The position numbers and the translations under genes are program-made. This document shows, in pieces, positions 34,301-39,200 of a DNA stretch of 39,200 bases; position 1 is the first letter of the stretch; each line of letters opens with the position of its first letter. The DNA comes from Verrucomicrobiota bacterium (GTDB lineage Bacteria > Verrucomicrobiota > Verrucomicrobiia > Limisphaerales > SIBE01), in contig JAQBVM010000022.1 of the NCBI GenBank assembly GCA_027623095.1, forward strand, positions 1-39,200. The letters are read 5' to 3'. The notes below the pieces were generated by a model. The model searched no databases. It saw only the letters and a list, made by a program, of their open reading frames with translations, and was not told the origin of the DNA.

Positions 34301-34533
34301 TGATCGCGGGCATGATGCCGCTGGCGCTGGGCTTGGGTGAAGGCGGCGATCAGACCGGGCCGCTTGGCCGCGCCGTCGTGGGCGGGCTCGCGTTCGCAAC
34401 GCTTGCAACGTTGTTCGTGCTGCCGAGCGTATTCGCGATCCTGACCTCCAAGACGGTTCGTTCACCCTCGATTGACCCGGACGATCCGGCGAGCGCGTAT
34501 TTCTCACCGCAGAACAAGACCGCTTCAGCATGA
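31345..34533 (+). CDS. efflux RND transporter permease subunit
   Basis: The 1062-residue product has the two-fold RND architecture: N-terminal helix (LTVIVMVLAVAIGAWIALQR), a large porter loop, six helices, a second porter loop (GSRVGSEIFPKTDTGQFALR start) and the final helices ending VVGGLAFATLATLFVLPSVF. Motifs such as GRAVVGGL and RLRPILMTSFAMIAGMMPLA are intact. The proton-relay region differs from AcrB: helix 4 reads GILVDMSTVAVENI (Asp402, then Met403 instead of the second Asp), and helix 10 reads VGVAVANAILLVTFAE (Ala940 where AcrB has Lys). It is first of three genes with adaptor and TolC, so a tripartite pump. The substrate is unknown; multidrug-type HAE1 is more likely than metal. 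Confidence 0.9.
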   Translation: MKLIQLALRRPLTVIVMVLAVAIGAWIALQRMTRDVFPPLGIPTIYVAQPYGGMDPAQMEGYITYRYEYHFLYITGIEHVESKSIQGASIMKLQFHPGTDMSQAMSETVAQVNRSRAFMPPGTVPPFIMRFDAGSVAVGYLVFSTDNPDRTLGQMQDQALNRVRPLFATLPGVSAPPPFGGSARSIVVNVNPDRMRAYGLSPDQIVEAMAQANLVSPSGNMNLGDKYPIVPINAIVSNIKDLEGVPLKKTEHGAVFLRDVATVEDSADVITSYALANGRRTVYLPVTKRGDASTLEVVRLVKKNLPEFQKILPEDINVSYEFDQSPVVERSINDLVKEGALGAVLSGLMVLLFLRDWRSALIVVINIPLSLLAAVFALWMSGQNIHLMTLGGLALAVGILVDMSTVAVENIHTHLAAGRPIARAVASASVEVAPPLLIALLCILAVFIPAFFMEGAAKALFVPLSLAVAFSMVASFFLSTTLVPILSVWFLRGHASEVHDASFSRRMQKMYSGILRGVVAARWPLVLVYLAVTGAVVWFVGSRVGSEIFPKTDTGQFALRFRAPSGTRVEISENIAQGILRIIAREAGGEEKIDVTIGMVGVHGASYPVNLVHLWNGGPEEGWLAVQLKRDSGLRVEAFTEHLRGVLRGELPDVRLSFEPQDIVSRVMSFGSSTPIEIAVSGPSIAVNQAYALKILDRLKDIPNLRDAQIAQTLDFPTVNVNVDRERAGLLGVKVGDVTRSLVAATTSSRFTKANFWADPNSGVSYNLQVQIPEDRTKSIEDLQNVPVTAEGGKTVLLRNLAEISQGTTVGTYERYNMARVVSITANIHDTDLGAIARELRTALADAGDPPDTKTRVDLRGQLVPMQQLIDGFGAGLVISVVVIFLLLAANFQSIRLSLVVVSTVPAVLAGIVLTLWLTGTTINIQSAMGSIMAVGVAVANAILLVTFAEKARSEPGSPAKGDPFAAAIAGAGSRLRPILMTSFAMIAGMMPLALGLGEGGDQTGPLGRAVVGGLAFATLATLFVLPSVFAILTSKTVRSPSIDPDDPASAYFSPQNKTASA

Positions 34534-34536
34534 CAA

Positions 34537-35757
34537 ATGAAAATCGAGAATTATAGGCAAATTTGGAGAATCCGCCAGGTCTTGGAGTGCGGCGACGGAG
34601 TCTGCGAAGCCGCCGCGTTGGGTTTGAAACCAGTGCGACCCAGTTTACCCGGAGACTCCGCACGTCTCGACCGCAAAGCGGTGACTCCACTGCGTGCCGT
34701 CACCGCACTCCAAGACGCTGGCGCGCGCGTCTCGAGGTTATGGGCTCATTTTGCCATGATCCTTCTGTTGGCTGTCTCTGCCCCGGCGGACGATGTGCGT
34801 GTGGCAAAGCCCACGCGCGGCGAGATCTTCCGCACCATCACATTGCCCGGCGGCATCCGGGCCAGCCAGCAGGCAACGCTCTACGCGAAAGTGCCCGGCT
34901 ACCTAAAATCCATCACCGTGGACAAAGGCGACTCGGTCCGGGCTGGTCAGGTGTTCGGTGAAATCGAGGTTCCGGAGCTAATTGCGGATCGCGCACGATT
35001 TCAGGCCGAATTGAAGGTGGCGGAAAAGGAATATGAGCGAATCAGTGCCGCCCAAAAGAAAGCGCCCGATTTGGTCACGCCGCAATCGATCGATGAAGCG
35101 AGCGGACGGCTTGAAATCGCGAAAGCAAACCTCGACCGCACCGAAACGATGCTGAATTACAGCAAGCTGACCGCGCCGTTCAGCGGTGTGGTCACCGCTC
35201 GGTATCTGGATCCAGGCGCGTTCGTTCCATCGGCTACGTCCGGCAGCGCGGCGCAAACGGCCGCCATCGTGACAATCATGGACTTCGAAACGGTGCGCGC
35301 GCAGGTCCCCGTGATCGAGCGGGAAGCGTCCCGCGTGGCGAAGGGCCAGCCTGTAAAGGTAATGGTTGATGGAATTCCAGGCCGCGTGTTTGAAGGCACG
35401 GTGAGCCGTTACTCGATTGCTCTCGACGAAGCCACTCGAACGATGTTGGTGGAGGCCGATCTCCCAAACCCTAAACACGAGCTGCGGCCCGGGATGTTTG
35501 CCACGGTGATACTCGGCTTGGAAAAACACGATGACGCGCTGACCATCCCAGTCGAGGCGTTGGTGATGGAACGGGCGAACGCCTTCACATTCGTCGCTGA
35601 TGCCGGGAAGGCCAGGAAGACCGCGATAAAGATCGGCTTCAACGACGGTGCGAAGGTTGAAGTTGTGAGCGGGCTGACAGGGAGCGAGTCCGTAATTCTG
35701 GCTGGAAAGGTGACTCTGGCTGACGGAGCTCCGATCAACGTGATGGAGGCGCCGTGA
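34537..35757 (+). CDS. efflux RND transporter periplasmic adaptor subunit
   Basis: Up to 406 residues. The body is a standard MFP/HlyD adaptor: lipoyl-like KVPGYLKSITVDKGDSVRAG, an alpha-hairpin (AELKAAEKEY-like ELKVAEKEYERISAAQKKAP to LDRTETMLNYSKLTAPFSGV), beta-barrel VPVIEREASRVAKGQPVKVM and a membrane-proximal domain. The ATG at 34537 lies three bases after the permease stop. The frame runs through a 151-bp inverted-repeat element (34573-34723) before reaching LWAHFAMILLLAVSAPADD, the hydrophobic part of a signal peptide. Either translation starts at ATG 34756 (MILLLAVSAPADD) or the repeat interrupts the original leader in frame. The second is attractive, because MKIENYRQIWR plus LWAHFAMILLLAVSAPA makes a normal signal peptide. 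Confidence 0.85.
   Translation: MKIENYRQIWRIRQVLECGDGVCEAAALGLKPVRPSLPGDSARLDRKAVTPLRAVTALQDAGARVSRLWAHFAMILLLAVSAPADDVRVAKPTRGEIFRTITLPGGIRASQQATLYAKVPGYLKSITVDKGDSVRAGQVFGEIEVPELIADRARFQAELKVAEKEYERISAAQKKAPDLVTPQSIDEASGRLEIAKANLDRTETMLNYSKLTAPFSGVVTARYLDPGAFVPSATSGSAAQTAAIVTIMDFETVRAQVPVIEREASRVAKGQPVKVMVDGIPGRVFEGTVSRYSIALDEATRTMLVEADLPNPKHELRPGMFATVILGLEKHDDALTIPVEALVMERANAFTFVADAGKARKTAIKIGFNDGAKVEVVSGLTGSESVILAGKVTLADGAPINVMEAP
34573..34723. repeat. CGTCTTGGAGTGCGG inverted repeat, copy 3, inside the adaptor frame
   Basis: Left arm CGCCAGGTCTTGGAGTGCGG (from 34573) and right arm ending CCGCACTCCAAGACGCTGGC near 34722 are complementary except for single-base differences. The whole 151 bp is open in the adaptor's reading frame and would add RQVLECGDGVCEAAA and the following residues to the protein. 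Confidence 0.65.
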
Positions 35758-37511
35758 GACTCTCCATGAACCGACCCACCCCTGCACCCCTCCCAGGAGG
35801 GGACCTGAAACCGGCACCGGTAACAAAGCTCCCCTCCTCGGAGGGGCTGGGGGTGGGTTCATGTCCCCGATTCATGTCACTTCGTTTGACATTTTCACTA
35901 CCCATGAACTGCCAGACCCATCCGGGAACACCGCTTCGGATGAAAATCCAGATTCACAGCAATTCGATTGATTTCACTGGGAGGGTGAGACTCCTATCGA
36001 ACCCAAATTTTGTCGTTGTTCAGGGTTCGGCGGGAGCCTCACCCTCCCATTTTCGGGGTTACCCTCGATGCAACCGCCAGGTCTTGGAGTGCGGCGACGG
36101 AGCTTGCGAAGTCGCCGCTTTTAGACTGCAACGAGCGTTGCCGAATTACACGAAGGTTGTCGTTTGCACCTCCGGTCTGTGGCTCCGATTCGCGTCCAAA
36201 TTTTGGAGGACTTTCCTGCTCGCGATCGCAGCCTGCGGGCTGGCGTCGCCCATTCAGTCGCAGCCGGCGGACGATGTGTACAACATTGACCTTCCTACGG
36301 CACTTCAGCTTGCGGGCGCCCAGAATCTGGATATTCAGATCGCCCGCCAGCGCCTGGAGGAGGCCGAATCCGCCAGCCAGAGCGCGCGCCTCCAGTTTTT
36401 CCCATGGCTTTCACCGGGTGTCAGTTTCATCCATCATGAGGGGCGGATTCAGGAAACGGGAGGAAACGTCTTCGACGCAAGCCGGCAATCTTACGCCGCC
36501 GGTCCAACCATCGCCGCAAGGGTGGACTTGGGTGATGCGATTTACAAGGCACTCGCGGCCAAACAACGGGTCACCCAAGCACAGGAAGCCTTGAAAGCCC
36601 AGCGGCAGGACGCCGCGTTTTCTGCCGCAATCGGCTACTTTGATCTTTCCAGGTTTCACGCGAACATCGAGATTGCGCGCGTGGCGCTGCGTATTTCCGA
36701 AGATTATCAACGGCAATTGCATGAAGCAGTCGGCGCCGGGATCGCCTATAAAGGGGACGAACTGCGCGTGCAGGTTCAGACCGAGCGCTACGCGATTGCC
36801 TTGCGCCAGGCCCAGGAACAAGCGCTCACCGCTTCTTCAATGCTGGCAAAGGTTTTGCGCTTGGATGCGACCGTCACCTTGGTTCCGCGGGCGGTTGAAT
36901 TGGTTGCCGTAACCCTTGTACCGACTGACTCGCCGCTTAAGGCCCTGGTCGAGCAAGCTCTCGCCGCCCACCCGGAGCTGAAGCAAAGCCAAGCCGGAGT
37001 TTCTGCCGCACAGAGCATGCGCAAAGGCGCGAAATACGGTCCTTTGATTCCGACCGTCGGCGCCCAGGCTTTTATCGGCGGATTCGGTGGCGGACCTGGA
37101 GCCGGCACGGAGAACTTCGGAAACTCGCAAGACTACAGTGTCTTTTTCGGATGGCGCATCGGACCGGGAGGATTGTTTGACTCGAGCCGCATCAAAGCGG
37201 CGGACGCCCGCTTGGCCGGCGCCAAACTTACGGAGGAAAAGCTGAGGGACGAAATTATCCAGCAAGTCGTCGAACGCCGCGCGCGGGTGCAATCCTTAGC
37301 GGACCAACTTTCGACGGCCCGGTCCAACCTTGACACGTCCACCGAAGCGCTGCGGATGACGGAAAACCGCAAAGAGGTAGCTGTGAGCGCCGTTCTCGAA
37401 GTGATCCAAGCCCAACAAGACTTGGTACGGGCACGATACGATTACCTCACCACCATCGCCGAATACAACAAAGCCCAATACGCGCTGAAGAAAGCAATTG
37501 GCGAGCTCTAG
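35754..37511 (+). CDS. TolC family outer membrane protein
   Basis: The frame has 585 codons, but only the last 410-odd are TolC-like: the mature start QPADDVYNIDLPTALQLAGA, helical hairpins (RQRLEEAESASQSARLQFFP; AAFSAAIGYFDLSRFHANIE), a second OEP repeat (VEQALAAHPELKQSQAGVSA) and the end TENRKEVAVSAVLEVIQAQQ ... YNKAQYALKKAIGEL. It forms the outer-membrane exit duct of the RND pump. The frame opens with a GTG that overlaps the adaptor stop (GTGA). It then passes through three different palindromic repeats (35774-36122) before a plausible signal peptide (FWRTFLLAIAACGLASPIQS). No ATG exists between the repeats and that leader; TTG at 36136 is the only nearby alternative. The true start is therefore unsettled. 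Confidence 0.8.
   Translation: MRLSMNRPTPAPLPGGDLKPAPVTKLPSSEGLGVGSCPRFMSLRLTFSLPMNCQTHPGTPLRMKIQIHSNSIDFTGRVRLLSNPNFVVVQGSAGASPSHFRGYPRCNRQVLECGDGACEVAAFRLQRALPNYTKVVVCTSGLWLRFASKFWRTFLLAIAACGLASPIQSQPADDVYNIDLPTALQLAGAQNLDIQIARQRLEEAESASQSARLQFFPWLSPGVSFIHHEGRIQETGGNVFDASRQSYAAGPTIAARVDLGDAIYKALAAKQRVTQAQEALKAQRQDAAFSAAIGYFDLSRFHANIEIARVALRISEDYQRQLHEAVGAGIAYKGDELRVQVQTERYAIALRQAQEQALTASSMLAKVLRLDATVTLVPRAVELVAVTLVPTDSPLKALVEQALAAHPELKQSQAGVSAAQSMRKGAKYGPLIPTVGAQAFIGGFGGGPGAGTENFGNSQDYSVFFGWRIGPGGLFDSSRIKAADARLAGAKLTEEKLRDEIIQQVVERRARVQSLADQLSTARSNLDTSTEALRMTENRKEVAVSAVLEVIQAQQDLVRARYDYLTTIAEYNKAQYALKKAIGEL
35774..35858. repeat. 85-bp inverted repeat with ACCCACCCC termini
   Basis: Outer arms ACCCACCCCTGCACCCCTCC (35774 on) and GGAGGGGCTGGGGGTGGGTT (to 35859) are near-complements. 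Each half contains a smaller CCCCTCC...GGAGGGG palindrome. It occupies the beginning of the TolC frame, giving PTPAPLPGG and KLPSSEGLGVGS. Confidence 0.6.
35931..36057. repeat. GGGAGGGTGAG inverted repeat, copy 2
   Basis: The perfect arms GGGAGGGTGAG (35979-35989) and CTCACCCTCCC (36038-36048) form the core. The flanks, starting at CGCTTCGGATGAAAA, match the copy at 30238-30355. It is open in the TolC frame (GRVRLLSNP, QGSAGASPSH). Confidence 0.6.
36076..36122. repeat. CGTCTTGGAGTGCGG repeat, left half-copy inside the TolC frame
   Basis: CGCCAGGTCTTGGAGTGCGG and the following bases match the left half of the adaptor-gene copy (34573) almost exactly, in the same orientation and the same reading frame. 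It gives RQVLECGDGACEVAA. The right arm is missing. Confidence 0.6.
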
Positions 37512-37635
37512 CTGGAGAATTCGCGAGCTATTGGAGGCGCATTCACCCTGGTTGCCAACGCGGTCACCAGTCTGTCACGAAGCGGAAGGTTCAGCGGTTC
37601 TGCCATTGTATTGAACGCAAATTCAGCACCGGCCT
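37512..37635. other. gap after the RND operon
   Basis: Sequence between the TolC stop and the pstB relic. No gene, repeat or clear terminator hairpin was seen. It may contain further decayed coding sequence, but I could not identify it. Confidence 0.3.
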
Positions 37636-37812
37636 GGCGGAGGGGCCACGGCATATGGTGGATTTCGCGCTCATCAATGCGTGGAGAAGGCGCTCACCGA
37701 AGTCGGCCTCTGGAAGGACTTAAAAGACCGGCTCCGCTCGAGGGCTACGAGCCTGCAATTGGAACAGCAGCAGAAGCTATGCATTGCGCAAGGCGCAACG
37801 GCTGCTTCTTGA
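37636..37812 (+). pseudogene. decayed pstB fragment
   Basis: In one frame the translation ends CVEKALTEVGLWKDLKDRLR, SRATSLQLEQQQKLCIAQGA, TAAS, stop. This lines up with the region of PstB from the helical domain through the ABC signature. The intact pstB in this window has [20 protein letters not shown], then [14 protein letters not shown]. The signature Gly-Gly is lost (LQLEQQQ), the Arg of CIAR is Gln, and a stop replaces Walker B. An AYG before it may correspond to ENIAYG with a deletion in between. There is no start codon or P-loop, so it is not functional. It lies beside the PiT gene and is far more diverged than a recent copy of the local pstB. Confidence 0.55.
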
Positions 37813-37967
37813 ATCCGGGATTCAAATCGGCGAGGATGCGGCCCAAAGCGGCTTTCGCCATATTGGAGTCTTCAACGGCATTTTTAAGGATGAGGAGGAC
37901 TGGCAGACCTTCCTGATATCTGCATTCAGGATGGGGGTTTCTCCTGGCACCAGGTCGGGTGAGTCGT
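37813..37967. other. gap between the pstB relic and the PiT gene
   Basis: A plus-strand frame (IQIGEDAAQSGFRHIGVFNG and on) stays open through here into the PiT gene but has no recognisable domain, and it overlaps PiT coding sequence on the other strand. I treat it as non-coding. Confidence 0.3.
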
Positions 37968-39086
37968 TCAGAACTGAAGCGCCCCCAAATATGCCACGGC
38001 CGCGATTAGGGCGGCGCAGGGCAGTGTCACCAACCACGAGGCCAGAACGCCGAGCACCGGCTTCCATTTGGCTTGCCGCGTCACAATGCCCATCCCGAGC
38101 AGCGAACCAACGCTCACGTGAGTGGTGCTGACGGGCAGGCCATGCAGGCTGGCCGTCATGACGAGCATTGCAGTCGAAAGATTCGCGGCGAAACCCTGGC
38201 CTGGGTTCATGTCGGTGAGTTTGTGACTCATTGTTGCCGCAACTTTTTTCGCGTTGAGGAGCCCGCCGGCAGCGATCGCGACGGCTACCGCCACGAGACC
38301 CAGGCGGACGTCGAACGCTCCGGTTACAAAGAGCAGCGCGGCGATTTTGGGTGTGTCGTTCAATCCACGCGCGAAGCTCACCGCGCCTGCACTTAGGAAA
38401 TGCAGCGTGTCCAGGAGCCCGCCCGCATTCACGCCGAAGACGCTTCCCGCGTAGCGTTGCTCGCAAGCGGACAGGTCGTCCACGGTCGCCGTGAGCGTGG
38501 GTATGGCTTGCGCCGCAAACACCCCATTGGGTTGCGGAAGTGGCACGATTTGCCGTTCAACCCCAACGCAGATGCACATCTCTTTGGTCACCCCCAGACG
38601 CAACCGCAGGAAGCGAGCCGCGAGATAAACGAGACCTCCCGTCGCCACCGCGAGCAGTGGACTGACAAGCAGCGGCATCGCGAATGCCTTGCCCAGCATC
38701 GCGAAGTTGACCTGCCCGCCAACCGCGACCAAACCCGCTCCCGCCAGCGCGCCGGTAAGTCCGTGAGTTGTGGAGATAGGGAAGCCCAACAGTGTCGCGA
38801 GAATGACTGTGGCGCCCGCGCCCATCGCCACGGCAAAAAGAAACTGCGGCGAGGCGCTGAGCGTTTCGGGAACCAGGCCTTTACCGGAAAATGTTTTGAG
38901 CAACGCCTGCGCGAGGAATATTGCGGCGACGCTTCCCGCAAACGTCGCTATCGTAGCCCACGAAAGTGCCGCTCGGTAGCTGCACGTCCGGCTGCCAAAC
39001 AGGCTCGCCACACCCTTAAAATTGTCGTTCGCGCCGTTCGAGTAAGCGAGGAAACCGACTGCGAGAAAAAGCAGAATCATTATCAT
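37968..39086 (-). CDS. pit: inorganic phosphate transporter, PiT family
   Basis: The 372-residue membrane protein has about 10 helices and the duplicated PiT signatures. The N-terminal copy is GFLAYSNGANDNFKGVASLF at about 12-31 with GFPISTTHGLTGALAGAG near 103. The C-terminal copy is ARGLNDTPKIAALLFVTGAF near 237 with GLPVSTTHVSVGSLLGMG near 313. PiT proteins are low-affinity, ion-coupled phosphate (often metal-phosphate) symporters and commonly act when phosphate is plentiful. The central loop (CICVGVERQIVPLPQPNGVF) is short. ATG at 39086 and Met-3 at 39080 are both possible starts. No partner DUF47/PhoU-like gene is adjacent, though one often accompanies pit. Confidence 0.93.
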   Translation of the reverse strand: MIMILLFLAVGFLAYSNGANDNFKGVASLFGSRTCSYRAALSWATIATFAGSVAAIFLAQALLKTFSGKGLVPETLSASPQFLFAVAMGAGATVILATLLGFPISTTHGLTGALAGAGLVAVGGQVNFAMLGKAFAMPLLVSPLLAVATGGLVYLAARFLRLRLGVTKEMCICVGVERQIVPLPQPNGVFAAQAIPTLTATVDDLSACEQRYAGSVFGVNAGGLLDTLHFLSAGAVSFARGLNDTPKIAALLFVTGAFDVRLGLVAVAVAIAAGGLLNAKKVAATMSHKLTDMNPGQGFAANLSTAMLVMTASLHGLPVSTTHVSVGSLLGMGIVTRQAKWKPVLGVLASWLVTLPCAALIAAVAYLGALQF

Positions 39087-39200
39087 GGCGAATCGTTCAC
39101 ACCCAGCGGTTCCTTAAACAGGCTCTTCGTGTACTCGAGTGGGTGAATTGGGGCCATTTTTGGGCCAGGGAGCGAGTTAAAACTAGCAGGGGGGCGAGCT
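39087..39200. other. upstream region of the PiT gene, to window end
   Basis: Should contain the pit promoter. No 11-bp-spaced Pho box like those at pstS and the porin gene was found here, which fits a transporter that is not induced by starvation. Nothing else was recognised. Confidence 0.3.

Noticed and set aside
37784-38131. Plus-strand frame running from the pstB relic into the PiT gene
   Set aside because: Half of it is antisense to conserved PiT coding sequence and the remainder has no domain.
1-39200. Prophage, integrated plasmid or conjugative element
   Set aside because: No integrase, phage structural, relaxase or replication genes were recognised; only small non-autonomous repeats and a transposase-like tail.

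Overview
The window looks like a bacterial chromosome segment from Verrucomicrobiota (Pedosphaera/Limisphaerales-like), with Planctomycetota as the alternative. The lineage call is an inference. It rests on a Tat-targeted DUF1501 protein, a pseudopilin with the [21 protein letters not shown]-terminus followed by an [12 protein letters not shown]-type stretch, a giant PQQ-propeller/LamG protein, and very many short palindromic intergenic repeats. No rRNA, tRNA, CRISPR array or intact insertion sequence was recognised.

Layout. Positions 1-947 hold three decayed pieces: a 5'-truncated nucleotidyltransferase, a transposase-like tail and an internally deleted AbiEii-type nucleotidyltransferase. 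A DUF1501 gene follows (944-2386). Positions 2706-11932 form an extracellular polysaccharide cluster: two FkbM methyltransferases, a Wzx-like flippase, a SAM methyltransferase, three glycosyltransferases (one on the opposite strand) and a Wzy/O-antigen-ligase-like membrane protein. Several of these genes overlap at their stop and start codons. From 12105 to 29607 nearly everything is on the minus strand. Read in the direction of transcription it runs: phosphate-selective porin, pstS-pstC-pstA-pstB-phoU, phoB-phoR, two tandem thymidylate-kinase-like genes, a small L7Ae-like gene, a GntP permease and a 1370-residue PQQ/LamG/Rossmann/PQQ protein. A truncated pseudopilin gene (30395-31168) and a tripartite RND efflux operon (permease, adaptor, TolC; 31345-37511) are on the plus strand. 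A pstB relic (37636-37812) then precedes a PiT phosphate transporter on the minus strand (37968-39086).

How the genes work together. The porin, PstSCAB, PhoU, PhoB/PhoR and PiT make up a phosphate uptake and sensing system. Upstream of both the porin and pstS I found arrays of direct half-sites spaced exactly 11 bp apart (TGTCAC, CGTAAC, CGAC-C). These are good candidates for the PhoB-binding boxes of this lineage. The glycan cluster would build, modify, flip and polymerise a surface polysaccharide. The RND operon would export an unidentified substrate.

The most unusual signals are: (1) the 11-bp-phased Pho-box arrays shared by pstS and the porin; (2) a tandem thymidylate-kinase pair in which one copy has Arg in place of the P-loop Lys; (3) at least eight families of inverted-repeat elements, including one family that brackets gntP and several that lie in frame inside the 5' coding regions of the RND adaptor and TolC genes, giving both proteins the same RQVLECGDG peptide; (4) a methyltransferase-like Rossmann domain embedded in a PQQ/LamG protein; (5) a pstB relic next to an intact PiT gene.
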